Counted from the stretch's first letter, positions 38,140-45,915 are shown. The stretch: DNA of 64,000 nucleotides from an uncultured bacterium (GCA_902761735.1 CACWLL010000011.1:35201-99200); one strand, 5' to 3'. The notes: generated by a model not told the origin, from the sequence alone. Translations and numbers: made by a program.

Positions 38140-38859
38140 ATGGAAAACAAATTCGTAAAAACAAAAAACTTTAAAAATTTTATTTCATTAGCAAGTAAAT
38201 TAAAAAATCTGCCTGATAATATTCCACGACTTGCATTAATATATAGTGAACCGGGAATAGGCAAGACTCACATGTTATTAAAATGGGCATTGGATAACGA
38301 TGCCGTCTACATAAGAGCAATTAACGGAATGACTCAACCGGGATTATTAAAAACAATAGTTACGGATTTGGATTTAACGGATTACCACAATATGCAAACC
38401 AACTTCAACCATATCGTTAAAAGTTTACAACAAGAGCCAAGAGTAATTATTGTCGATGAAGTGGATTATTTAATAGGCGATAAAAATGTAATAGAGATAT
38501 TAAGGGACATTCAGGATATTACAAATGTTCCGATTATTTTATCAGGAATGGAATTTGTGAATAGAAAAATTGCAAGATTCAAACATATAAAAAGCAGATT
38601 ATATAAGAGTTTGAAATTAAAATATTATGATTCAAATGAAATTAGTGACATACTTGAACAATTGACAAATCTTAAATTTACGGATGGTGCAATAAAATAT
38701 TTAACATTGAGGAAAGTGCCGTTCCGCCAAATTGTGCAAACAATACAGGAATTAGAAAGTTATTCCCAAACGAATAATATTAGTGAAATAGATGAAACAA
38801 AAGTGATTGAGGTGCTAAATGAAAGACAAGATACTCAAATTATGTCGCAGAATGCGTAA
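38140..38859 (+). CDS. AAA+ ATPase of the first transposition module (MuB/TniB/TnsC-like)
   Basis: A 239-residue AAA+ regulator of transposition that in relatives binds target DNA and activates the transposase. Walker A is SEPGIGKT (36-43), Walker B is VIIVDEVD (Asp106, Glu107), and sensor-type residues follow in ILSGMEF. It lacks the N-terminal HTH that MuB and the second ATPase here (41964) carry, so it is closer to TniB/TnsC or IS21 IstB-type helpers in layout. It starts two bases after the transposase stop and overlaps the next gene by 41 bases. Confidence 0.87.
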   Translation: MENKFVKTKNFKNFISLASKLKNLPDNIPRLALIYSEPGIGKTHMLLKWALDNDAVYIRAINGMTQPGLLKTIVTDLDLTDYHNMQTNFNHIVKSLQQEPRVIIVDEVDYLIGDKNVIEILRDIQDITNVPIILSGMEFVNRKIARFKHIKSRLYKSLKLKYYDSNEISDILEQLTNLKFTDGAIKYLTLRKVPFRQIVQTIQELESYSQTNNISEIDETKVIEVLNERQDTQIMSQNA

Positions 38860-39508
38860 TGCAACAAAAACGGATTTATTGCAGATTGCAGAAATAGAAC
38901 CGAATGTTTTAGAAACAGTTTTAATGTATCTGCTTGATGAAAAGTTGTTGGAAGAAAAAAACGGCTGTTATTTTCCGATAGATAAAAAAGAATTAACGGA
39001 GATACCTCGTATAGAATTGCGGAGTTTACCACTTATGATCCAATGCCATTCTCCTGAAACAATAGATTTAATTATAAGGGGATTTTGTGAAAAAATTGGA
39101 TGTCAGAAAATGTGTAATATTGCAAATGTTAGTGCAAGCACCATAACGGCATTTTATAACGAGTTTCGGAAATTGATTTATGAAAGACAAAATAATAACT
39201 TGTTAAATAATTATTTTGTTAATCCAAAACAATGCCGGTACAGGCAGTTTTTTGATATTTTCGGATTCTTTTATATATATAATAAGAACATTTATATTAG
39301 TGAACGACCTTTAAGAGCACCTTTTGAAAATGATTGCACGAAAACGGATATTTCAAACTTAAAAAAGGTTTATTCGTTTATTCGCAGAAACATTGAGAAA
39401 CATAAAGGAAATAAAGTTAGGTTACATTATAAAATAGCAGAGTATATTTGGAGGCGAGAGCAAGATTTTACAACACTTTATAAAGATATTAAGTCCTTAA
39501 TTGCTTAA
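38819..39508 (+). CDS. Third protein of the first module: winged-helix plus IS1595-like flanks
   Basis: A 229-residue protein that I do not recognise as a known TniQ or TnsD. The N-terminal 60 residues read as a winged helix (KTDLLQIAEIEPNVLETVLMYLLDEKLLEEKNG). A second HTH follows (CQKMCNIANVSASTITAFYNEFRKLIYE). The C-terminus, KVRLHYKIAEYIWRREQDF, strongly recalls the last helix of IS1595/ISXO2-type transposases (AEF.WRR). The catalytic DDE core expected between these parts is missing. I infer a DNA-binding accessory subunit, possibly a target selector, derived from an IS transposase. An AGGTG site supports the start inside the ATPase gene. Confidence 0.6.
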   Translation: MKDKILKLCRRMRNATKTDLLQIAEIEPNVLETVLMYLLDEKLLEEKNGCYFPIDKKELTEIPRIELRSLPLMIQCHSPETIDLIIRGFCEKIGCQKMCNIANVSASTITAFYNEFRKLIYERQNNNLLNNYFVNPKQCRYRQFFDIFGFFYIYNKNIYISERPLRAPFENDCTKTDISNLKKVYSFIRRNIEKHKGNKVRLHYKIAEYIWRREQDFTTLYKDIKSLIA

Positions 39509-39540
39509 TAAATCTTAATTGCAAATTCACCGATTTTATA

Positions 39541-39588
39541 AAACAAGTTCAAGTAATTTATTTATAATTATTTGAACTTGTTTTTTTT
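39541..39588 (+). terminator. Strong terminator closing the first transposition module
   Basis: A 16-bp stem (AAACAAGTTCAAGTAA / TTATTTGAACTTGTTT, one G-T wobble) with a T8 run. It separates the two transposase modules transcriptionally. The rest of the 39509-39816 gap holds two TTATCGG boxes 22 bp apart and the operator-like dyad before the Ner-like gene. Confidence 0.92.
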
Positions 39589-39751
39589 GAAAAATTATCG
39601 GTCTTAAATAATGATTTTATCGGGGAAATTGCACGAAACACAAGACAAACAAAGGTTTTCACACCCCTTAAATAAAATATAATATAAATATCATTTGGGG
39701 ATTTTGTAAAAAATAGCCTAACTGGTAATAAAAATGTAGCCACTTGTCCTA

Positions 39752-39798
39752 TGAATTCGGGCAATTATAAAAACTTTATATATATATGTCCGAATTTA
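39752..39798. promoter_or_regulatory. Operator-like inverted repeat around the early promoter
   Basis: The arms TGAATTCGGGCA (39752-39763) and TGTCCGAATTTA (39787-39798) are inverted and flank an AT-rich segment with TTTATATATATA, a probable -10 region. The dyad sits 19 bases before the Ner-like HTH gene, the expected place for an early-promoter operator in Mu-like phages. Confidence 0.5.
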
Positions 39799-39816
39799 AG
39801 AAGTTGAGGTTCAACT

Positions 39817-40029
39817 ATGGAAACAATTTCATATGACCAAAAGCACATAATAATAAAAGTTATGGTGGCATCACTCGATTTAAAGTCAAGTGATATTGAA
39901 GAACAATTACATATCTCAAGAAGCGTTGTAAGTCGGCACTTAAGAGGCGAACGAGAATATCCTCCAATTGATATTTATATAATAGAGAAATTTTTCGGAT
40001 TCAAAATAAAGGAGTTTAACATTGTTTAA
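39817..40029 (+). CDS. Small Ner/Cro-like HTH protein
   Basis: A 70-residue protein, nearly all one helix-turn-helix domain (SLDLKSSDIEEQLHISRSVVSRHLRGEREYPP). Size and position, directly before the MuA-like transposase gene, match Ner of Mu or small XRE repressors that limit early transcription. The following transposase gene starts inside its 3' end (eight-base overlap), so they form one operon. No larger c-type repressor is seen in this window. Confidence 0.7.
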   Translation: METISYDQKHIIIKVMVASLDLKSSDIEEQLHISRSVVSRHLRGEREYPPIDIYIIEKFFGFKIKEFNIV

Positions 40030-41980
40030 TGCCATACCTGAAAATACAAGCAAACCGATTTGGGTAGCAATAGATGATGTTAGTAATGTTCTAAAATTAG
40101 CAATTAAAACTTTAAAAGAACAATGCCGTTCAGGGAAGTATATTTATAAAGTTGAGAAGAGTGGCTATAAAAATAATTATTTTGTGAACTTTAGCTCTTT
40201 GCCTGATTATGCTCAAAGGAAATTGATAGGACTAAGAAATGCTAATATAGAAAGTTATTCTGAAGTACCGTTATGGGCAAAAGAGCAGGCAGAAAGATAC
40301 AAACAAATACTTGATAATTGTGAAGGATTAAAGGGACAAGAACTTGAAAATTTTGTAAAAGAATGGAACGAGGAGCATTCTGACTGTATGACTTCGTACC
40401 CTAATATAATCAAAATGCGTAGGAGATACAAAGAAGACGGATTTAATGGCTTGCTTGCGAGATACGGACATAAAGGAGCAACCAAAATTATAGATGATAA
40501 GTATTTTGATTATTTCAAAAAATTATATATGGTTGAAGGTTCACCATCTTTAAAAAGCTGTTGGCAACAGACTGTCGGATATGCTATGCGTACCGATAAT
40601 ATAAAAAAATCTGATATGCCAAGTTATGTTTCTTTTAAAAGAAGATTGGACAAAGAAGTTCCTGAAACAAGCATATATTTAGCAAGAAAAGGTTATACGG
40701 CTTGGAATCGTAAGTATGGTAATTATATTGATAGAGATTATTCAAAAATCAATTGTGGTGAAGTTTGGGTTTCAGACCACGCACAGATAGATGTTGCTTG
40801 TATTTCGCCTGAAGGGAAAACCGTATTTCCTTGGGTTACTGCTTGGCGAGATTATAAATCCGGCAAATGGCTCGGATGGGTACTTCAATGTGGTAGCCCA
40901 AATTCGGACAGAATCTTCCAAACATTTTATTATGCAGCAGAAAGATATGGCTTGCCAAAGGATGTCATTATTGATAACGGTAAAGATTATCGTAGCAGAG
41001 ATTTTGCCGGAGGCAGAAAAAATATAAAGGTAGAAACAAATCAAATAAAAACAACTTCAATGCTTGATGAATTGAATGTTAAAGTCCATTTTGCCCTGCC
41101 ATATAATGCTCAAACCAAACCGATTGAAAGAGATTTCTTAAAGATTAAAGAAAAATTATCTAAACATTGTATTGGTTATCGTGGAGGCAATGTCGTTGAA
41201 AGACCTGAAAAACTTGCTGATGAAATCAGAACCGGTAAGGTTATGGATTTTGAAAGATTTAAAAAAATCTTTGACCTTTATATAATCAATGTTTTCAACA
41301 AAATGGAATCAGACGGCAAAAACCTTAACGGTCAATGTCCTGATGAGTTATTTAATCAAGAATTTAAAGAAAAAATTGTTACAACCAAAGATGCCCTTAA
41401 GTTGTTCTGTACCCGTACCTCTCGCAATTTCACGATTGGCAGAAACGGTATTAAGGATAAGGAACTTGGAATTACTTATTGGGCAGATTGGATGCTTTCA
41501 CATACGGGAGAAAAAGTTTATTTACGCAGAGATCCTCAAAATTATAAAGAGGCTTGGGCGTTCAAAGCAGATAACGAAGAATTTTTAGGTGTAGTAACGG
41601 CAGTCCGAGCCGTTGCCGCATTACACGCAGAAACGGTTTCAAAAGAAGAATTCCAAGATGCTATGGCAATTAAGAAACGTGCTTTGAAAATAGCAAAATC
41701 TTATATTGAAACTTCAGAACAAATTACTCCTGAAGAACTTTATGAGAATTATAAGGCATTCTGTAAAAAACCGATTAAGGATGCAAATCCATGTGTAACC
41801 AAAATTGCTAATACCAATATGGATAAGGCAATTCAGAAAAGTAAGGAGATGGCAGCTTTTGGAAAGGCTGATTTATCTGTATTTATGGATGAGTCAGAAC
41901 CTGAAGAAGAATTATTGTACTTATTTGAGACAGACAAAAGAGTTGCTCAAGAAATGAAAGGAGTTGCCAGTGGATATTAG
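40022..41980 (+). CDS. MuA-like DDE transposase (second module)
   Basis: A 652-residue phage transposase starting at TTG, eight bases after an AAGGAG site. The N-terminus has a MuA-type winged helix (KPIWVAIDDVSNVLKLAIKTLKEQCRSGKY). The core shows Asp252 in SDHAQID, Asp318 in IDNGKDYRS and Glu369 in KPIERDF, where KPIER is the typical Mu family form. A beta-barrel and C-terminal helical tail follow. It should perform integration and replicative transposition of the prophage. The preceding Ner-like, following MuB-like, GemA and Mor genes place it in the canonical Mu early region. Confidence 0.93.
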   Translation: MFNAIPENTSKPIWVAIDDVSNVLKLAIKTLKEQCRSGKYIYKVEKSGYKNNYFVNFSSLPDYAQRKLIGLRNANIESYSEVPLWAKEQAERYKQILDNCEGLKGQELENFVKEWNEEHSDCMTSYPNIIKMRRRYKEDGFNGLLARYGHKGATKIIDDKYFDYFKKLYMVEGSPSLKSCWQQTVGYAMRTDNIKKSDMPSYVSFKRRLDKEVPETSIYLARKGYTAWNRKYGNYIDRDYSKINCGEVWVSDHAQIDVACISPEGKTVFPWVTAWRDYKSGKWLGWVLQCGSPNSDRIFQTFYYAAERYGLPKDVIIDNGKDYRSRDFAGGRKNIKVETNQIKTTSMLDELNVKVHFALPYNAQTKPIERDFLKIKEKLSKHCIGYRGGNVVERPEKLADEIRTGKVMDFERFKKIFDLYIINVFNKMESDGKNLNGQCPDELFNQEFKEKIVTTKDALKLFCTRTSRNFTIGRNGIKDKELGITYWADWMLSHTGEKVYLRRDPQNYKEAWAFKADNEEFLGVVTAVRAVAALHAETVSKEEFQDAMAIKKRALKIAKSYIETSEQITPEELYENYKAFCKKPIKDANPCVTKIANTNMDKAIQKSKEMAAFGKADLSVFMDESEPEEELLYLFETDKRVAQEMKGVASGY

Positions 41981-42866
41981 AACTGAACTTCGTGACTTAA
42001 TGAAGTCACGTGGATTAACTAATGTGTTTGTTGCTAATGCCATAGGAGTTGGTAAATCAACGGTTAGTATGTGGTTAAGCAATAAATATGAAGGTGATAA
42101 CGAAAAATTAACCGATAAAATAGTGAATTTTATTGAACGTGAAAAGGAACGAACGACCGATGATAATCTTCCTTTCGTGGATATAACAACCGTTGGTTAC
42201 ATTTCCGAAATCGGCAGACTTTGCCATACAAAAGGTAAAATCGGAGTTTGTGTAGGCAGAGCAGGACTCGGTAAAACAGTTGCCGTAAAAGAATATGTAA
42301 AAAATTATATGGACTCAATCCTTATAGAAAGTGATTCAGGTTATACGGCGAAATCTTTACTTTTAGAAATTCACAGACGTGTCGGATTATCAGGCAAAGG
42401 TACGGTTTACGATCTGATGAACGAGGCGGTTCATAAACTTCAGAATTCAGGCAGATTATTGATTATTGATGAAGCTGAAAATCTGCCATACAGGGCATTA
42501 GAAACTGCTCGAAGAATACACGACAAAACAGGAATCGGTCTTTTGTTAGTCGGCAAAGACGTTTTATTTGAAAACCTTTGCGGCAGAAATAATGAATACG
42601 ACCAACTATATTCTCGTGTTAAATACCATAAAAAATTGAATGACAGAATTTTAATCTCGGATGTAAGGATGATTTTGGAAGCAGTCGGGCAAGATCCCGA
42701 ACTTGCAAGCACTTATTATACATATTCTGACGGGATTACAAGAAAATTAGAACATTTAATCACTCACAGTTCATACATTGCCAAAACAAACGGCAAAGTA
42801 GCGGTCGATAGTTCTGTGATAAAAAAGACCTCTGAATTATTGATGGGAAAGGGTGATTGGAAATGA
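41964..42866 (+). CDS. MuB-like transposition target ATPase
   Basis: A 300-residue AAA+ protein with an N-terminal HTH (NVFVANAIGVGKSTVSMWLSNKYEG) as in MuB, Walker A GRAGLGKT (98-105), Walker B LLIIDEAEN (Asp169, Glu170) and the following arginine-rich segment. MuB polymerises on target DNA, activates MuA and gives target immunity. It overlaps the transposase 3' end by 17 bases and the next small gene by four bases. Confidence 0.92.
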   Translation: MPVDIRTELRDLMKSRGLTNVFVANAIGVGKSTVSMWLSNKYEGDNEKLTDKIVNFIEREKERTTDDNLPFVDITTVGYISEIGRLCHTKGKIGVCVGRAGLGKTVAVKEYVKNYMDSILIESDSGYTAKSLLLEIHRRVGLSGKGTVYDLMNEAVHKLQNSGRLLIIDEAENLPYRALETARRIHDKTGIGLLLVGKDVLFENLCGRNNEYDQLYSRVKYHKKLNDRILISDVRMILEAVGQDPELASTYYTYSDGITRKLEHLITHSSYIAKTNGKVAVDSSVIKKTSELLMGKGDWK

Positions 42867-43042
42867 GACAGTACAAACTGACTGGTAATCTTTTTAAATT
42901 CCGACCCGAAGAGAAACACCTCTATATATTTCTAATTGCACTTCTCATCTTTATTTTAGGGGTTCAGATAGGCATAAAACATGGTCGGGCATTAGAGCTT
43001 GATGATTTGAGGATTAAATATGGCTACGAATTCACAGATTAA
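42863..43042 (+). CDS. Small single-helix membrane protein of the early region
   Basis: A 59-residue protein with one strong hydrophobic helix (LYIFLIALLIFILGVQIGI, about 22-40) and short polar ends. It overlaps the MuB-like stop (ATGA) and its own 3' end overlaps GemA. The function is unknown; superinfection exclusion or membrane anchoring are possibilities for such small early phage proteins, without direct evidence. Confidence 0.6.
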   Translation: MRQYKLTGNLFKFRPEEKHLYIFLIALLIFILGVQIGIKHGRALELDDLRIKYGYEFTD

Positions 43043-43469
43043 AAAAATACATACACTAAAAAAAGTGCTTGGTATAGATGACGATTTATATCGTGAATTA
43101 CTCTGTGAATACGGAGTTTCGTCATCAAAAGATTTGACTTATAAAGATGCAATTACATTTACTGAAAATCTTGAAAATAATGCCGTTGCCAAAGGTGTAT
43201 GGATAAAGAAACCAAAAAAATATGCCGAATTAAAACGAGATAAGGAAATGGCAACGGATTCTCAAATCCGTATGATTGAAGGTTTATGGCGAGAACTTTC
43301 TTATTTCGATGATGATACATTCGCCAAAAAGTCATTGCGAAAATTTTTGAGCAGAACTCATAAGGTTGACGATGTGATGTTTATGACAAAGGAAAAAGCA
43401 TCAAAGGTCATAAATTCAATTATTGCAATGAAAAAAAATTATGTAAAAAAAAGTGCATCTGCACTTTAG
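43020..43469 (+). CDS. gemA: Mu GemA-like (gp16) regulatory protein
   Basis: A 149-residue protein of the phage Mu GemA/gp16 (DUF1018) family. The N-terminal pattern QIKKIHTLKKVLGIDDDLYRELLCEYGVSSSKDLTYKDA is characteristic, and the middle MATDSQIRMIEGLWRELS matches the second conserved block. GemA modulates host gene expression and gyrase-related functions in Mu. It lies in the early operon after the MuB-like gene. A small hairpin overlaps its last codons (AAAGTGCA / TGCACTTT). Confidence 0.85.
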   Translation: MATNSQIKKIHTLKKVLGIDDDLYRELLCEYGVSSSKDLTYKDAITFTENLENNAVAKGVWIKKPKKYAELKRDKEMATDSQIRMIEGLWRELSYFDDDTFAKKSLRKFLSRTHKVDDVMFMTKEKASKVINSIIAMKKNYVKKSASAL

Positions 43470-43498
43470 TAGTAGAAGAAAAATAAGGAGTAAAAACT

Positions 43499-43867
43499 AT
43501 GTTAGAAAATCAAGAAAAAGAAATGGAAACAGTTATGTGTGACACAATGGATGAAATGAATGCAACAAAGAAAGATGCCGGAATCACTCCCGAAATGATT
43601 TCTGAAATGATCGTAGATGAAGAACAAAATACATCTGATGAACCAAAATCTAAAGAACAAATGTTTATGGATTATTTATCTGATGAAATAAACCATTTGG
43701 AAGACAATTATGCGGCAAATGTATTTAAACTTGGGCAGGCAGATTTGAAGGATGATGAAATATCCGAACAATTAAGTATTAAGAGAGAGTGTAAAATGCT
43801 CAAAATGAAAATGGATTTAATGACAGAGATTATGTCTGAATTTGAAAGCCTTTTCATGGCAGCATAA
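43499..43867 (+). CDS. Hypothetical acidic helical phage protein
   Basis: A 122-residue very acidic, Met-rich, all-helical protein (EKEMETVMCDTMDEMN, then EQMFMDYLSDEINHLEDNYAANVFKLGQADLKDDEIS). The start has an excellent AAGGAG site. It sits between GemA and the Mor-family gene. I recognise no family; the acidic helical character would suit a protein-protein inhibitor, but that is a guess. A hairpin (ACGGTCGGCT / AGCTGACCGT, 43875-43903) follows its stop. Confidence 0.65.
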   Translation: MLENQEKEMETVMCDTMDEMNATKKDAGITPEMISEMIVDEEQNTSDEPKSKEQMFMDYLSDEINHLEDNYAANVFKLGQADLKDDEISEQLSIKRECKMLKMKMDLMTEIMSEFESLFMAA

Positions 43868-43924
43868 GGTCGAAACGGTCGGCTAACGATGCAAGCTGAC
43901 CGTCTTAACGTGATGCGTTAACTG

Positions 43925-44260
43925 ATGAGACCAAGAATATTAGAGAAGCTTTATATGACAAAAAAACGCCCTTGGATGAAATATATTACAAAGGATGATA
44001 TGCCAAATGACGATTTATTAACATTTTCCGATTATGTTGGCATAGAGGAAACTGTCGATATTGTTCTTGCACTCCCCGGTTTAATTATTCCAATCCCTCG
44101 TAAACCGTTCAGAATTGCTAAAGAAAGATATATTATTGACAATTTCAATGGCACTAAATATTCAATAAATCAATTGGCATTGGATTGTGATATGTCGGTA
44201 AAACAAGTTTATAAAATTTTGAGGAAACATTTATCTAAACAGAAAAAGGATAACTCCTAA
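43925..44260 (+). CDS. Mor-family middle-operon transcription activator
   Basis: A 111-residue protein of the Mu Mor/C activator family. The N-terminal dimerisation part (VGIEETVDIVLALPGLIIPIPRK) and C-terminal HTH (FNGTKYSINQLALDCDMSVKQVYKILRKHL) are in the order seen in Mor. Mor dimers bind a dyad just upstream of a -10 box and activate phage promoters that lack a -35. It is the last gene of the early operon, followed by a terminator. The start at 43925 is uncertain; an ATG at 43958 after GAGAAG would remove 11 residues. Confidence 0.82.
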   Translation: MRPRILEKLYMTKKRPWMKYITKDDMPNDDLLTFSDYVGIEETVDIVLALPGLIIPIPRKPFRIAKERYIIDNFNGTKYSINQLALDCDMSVKQVYKILRKHLSKQKKDNS

Positions 44261-44288
44261 TTACTGTAATCCGAATCTTTGTTCATAA

Positions 44289-44319
44289 CCGATGTCATCC
44301 TCCGGCATCGGATTTTTTT
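44289..44319 (+). terminator. Terminator of the early phage operon
   Basis: The stem CCGATG(TC) / (GG)CATCGG is followed by T7, located 28 bases after the Mor-family stop. Confidence 0.88.
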
Positions 44320-44320
44320 A

Positions 44321-44329
44321 TGCTAAAAT
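44321..44329 (+). promoter_or_regulatory. Extended -10 promoter with leaderless start
   Basis: TGCTAAAAT is followed by six bases and the ATG at 44336, so the predicted +1 is the A of the start codon. This geometry is identical to that of mnmE. Confidence 0.55.
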
Positions 44330-44335
44330 ACTCTT

Positions 44336-44605
44336 ATGACCATGTTAATACAAAAACCCTTATATAAACACGATTGTGAAAAATGCGTTTATCTCGGCTC
44401 TGCACAAGAAAAGGACTTTTACTTTTGCAATAAATCTCTTGCCGGAGGCGATTCATTGATTATTAGATTAAGCGATAAACCAAGCGATTATTTAAGTATG
44501 CCTGTTGAGGTGGCAAAAGGCGGCATTATATCGGGTGAAATAAATGACAGTACCTTTGAACTCGCTTATCATTTGTATAGGGTAAATAAATTATTAAAAA
44601 TTTAG
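44336..44605 (+). CDS. Small cysteine-containing hypothetical phage protein
   Basis: An 89-residue protein with HDCEKCVYLGS and FYFCNKS, which give C-x2-C and a third cysteine 15 or so residues later, perhaps a small metal site. The rest is mixed alpha/beta without a recognised family. It lies between the Mor-unit terminator and a convergent terminator, driven by its own extended -10 box, and would be translated from a leaderless message. Similar short CxxC proteins are common phage accessory genes. Confidence 0.6.
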   Translation: MTMLIQKPLYKHDCEKCVYLGSAQEKDFYFCNKSLAGGDSLIIRLSDKPSDYLSMPVEVAKGGIISGEINDSTFELAYHLYRVNKLLKI

Positions 44606-44610
44606 GGAAA

Positions 44611-44637
44611 AGCAAAACGCTATCAAATAGCGTTGCT
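44611..44637. terminator. Bidirectional terminator
   Basis: The stem AGCA(A)AACGCTA / TAGCGTTGCT with loop TCAAA lies between convergent genes ending at 44605 and 44647. Confidence 0.75.
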
Positions 44638-44646
44638 TGTTATAAA

Positions 44647-45114
44647 TTAATCATTCGGGGTTAAAAAATCCATTCTTGTAATGTATATATTTTCGTTTTT
44701 ATCAATAACTTTGAAATATTTGTCTTTTCTGTATTTTTTAGTTCCCTCGCATAATATTACAACATCTTGATTTGTAATTTCATCGTGCATTACAGTTCCA
44801 AATAACATTCTGCTTGGGTTTTGAAGTTCTTTAACTCTGCATTCAAATAAATCATCATCAATCCATTTAAAATATTCTCTTATAATTACGGCTTTGACAT
44901 CATCTTTTGAATCGTTGCAACAATCTGCTAATTTACGACCGCTTCTGCTATCAAGATAAGTTCTAATTTCGGCAGGAGACAGACCTGATAAATCGAGTAG
45001 TAATTCAAATGCTTCTGCCCATTTGCTTTCAGTTTCTTTTTCGGAATTGTAACTATAAATAGTTCCATAAAATCCGTACTGTGTGTTTTCGCTTCCTAAT
45101 ACTGTTTTTGTCAT
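44647..45114 (-). CDS. Hypothetical phage protein behind dyad element A
   Basis: A 155-residue soluble protein of unknown function with GFYGTIYSYNSE, LDLSGLSPAEIRTYLDSRSGRKLADCC and a C-terminal beta segment (DVVILCEGTKKYRKDKYFKVID). The start at 45114 (MTKTVLG) is chosen because an AAAGGA site precedes it; more distal in-frame ATGs fall inside the repeated dyad element. It is the last minus-strand gene of the accessory block, ends at a terminator, and is controlled by the repeated leader shared with 45896 and 47147. Confidence 0.65.
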   Translation of the reverse strand: MTKTVLGSENTQYGFYGTIYSYNSEKETESKWAEAFELLLDLSGLSPAEIRTYLDSRSGRKLADCCNDSKDDVKAVIIREYFKWIDDDLFECRVKELQNPSRMLFGTVMHDEITNQDVVILCEGTKKYRKDKYFKVIDKNENIYITRMDFLTPND

Positions 45115-45134
45115 AATTTTAGTCCTTTCTTTTT

Positions 45135-45213
45135 TAATGTGCATTAACATTAATCGCTCTGAATGTACTTTAATTAAAGTCATTGGGAGCGATTTTGTAT
45201 CAATTCAACACAA
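45135..45213 (-). promoter_or_regulatory. Repeated dyad leader element, copy A
   Basis: About 79 bp shared with two other sites (45916 and 47161). It contains the perfect palindrome ACTTTAATTAAAGT (45167-45180) inside a longer near-palindrome reaching AATCGCTC and GAGCGATT, then TTAATGTTAATG downstream (minus direction), a possible -10. It lies 21 bases before the start codon at 45114. Confidence 0.75.
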
Positions 45214-45224
45214 TTATTTTTGTT

Positions 45225-45422
45225 TTATTCTTCATCGTCATTTGTGATTTCATCAATAAATTCAGGTTCATAATTTTCTGCAATTTCTTTGCATAATTCA
45301 ATTAATTTTTTTGCGTATCTTTTTTCTTCATCAGAGGATATATCCTCGTTGTAAAGTGCATTTTTACAATCTACTAAATCGTGGTAGGTGTTGTGAAATC
45401 TGCAATAACTCATGTTTGACAT
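45225..45422 (-). CDS. Small MSYCRF-type phage protein
   Basis: A 65-residue acidic protein beginning MSNMSYCRFHNTYHDLVDC. The MSYCRF(E/H)NT...DL.DC opening is a recurring signature of short phage and plasmid proteins of unknown function; I recall it as a family but cannot name its role. A helical, Lys/Glu-rich tail follows. It sits 14 bases downstream of the 45437 gene in one minus-strand unit, with an AAAGGCGG site before the ATG. Confidence 0.7.
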   Translation of the reverse strand: MSNMSYCRFHNTYHDLVDCKNALYNEDISSDEEKRYAKKLIELCKEIAENYEPEFIDEITNDDEE

Positions 45423-45436
45423 TTAAAACCGCCTTT

Positions 45437-45661
45437 CTATTTTTCAATAAGTTCACCATAATATTTATCTTCAGGATGTTCAGGATCGAGTAAGCATTCA
45501 ATCATAAACACAAATCTTTCGCCGGCATCAATTCCTGTTAATTGAACGCAGGCAACCATTTTTTTATCTTTGCTTATTGCGACAACTTTGAAATCGTCAT
45601 CAATGTTACCTTCAAAATTGATAATATGTTTTAGTTTGTAAATACCGTTCAATTCAATCAT
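45437..45661 (-). CDS. Hypothetical small phage protein
   Basis: A 74-residue protein with alternating beta-type segments (GIYKLKHIINFEG, FKVVAISKDKKMVACVQL, ERFVFMIECLL), consistent with a small beta-barrel. AAGGAG precedes the ATG. It is part of the three-gene unit 45896-45225. There is no recognised family. Confidence 0.65.
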   Translation of the reverse strand: MIELNGIYKLKHIINFEGNIDDDFKVVAISKDKKMVACVQLTGIDAGERFVFMIECLLDPEHPEDKYYGELIEK

Positions 45662-45671
45662 TGTCTGCTCC

Positions 45672-45896
45672 TTAATCGTCTAATGAAGTACCATCTGAAA
45701 ATACAAGTTTTTCAATTCTTAAATCACCACTTGAGGAATCTTTTCTGTATTCGATTTCTTTGAATCCGTTTTCATCCCAATAATCAAATACTCCGCAACC
45801 TGAAATGCCGATCCCATATTTTTTAGATAATTTTTCAAGTTCATTCATAAATGCTTGGTAGTTTCTTTCTTCTTTGTCTGTTGTCATAATGCCCAT
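45672..45896 (-). CDS. Hypothetical small phage protein behind dyad element B
   Basis: A 74-residue protein with an N-terminal helix (NYQAFMNELEKLSKKYGIGI) and a beta-rich second half (GCGVFDYWDENGFKEIEYR). AAAGGAG precedes the ATG, 20 bases after repeated element B. It is first of a three-gene unit. The function is unknown. Confidence 0.65.
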   Translation of the reverse strand: MGIMTTDKEERNYQAFMNELEKLSKKYGIGISGCGVFDYWDENGFKEIEYRKDSSSGDLRIEKLVFSDGTSLDD

Positions 45897-45915
45897 ATTT
45901 ATTGCTCCTTTCGTT

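Noticed and set aside
36137..39508. The first transposition module as a CRISPR-associated (CAST) transposon.
   Set aside because: No Cas gene, repeat array or recognisable TniQ is present; only the tRNA-adjacent position fits.
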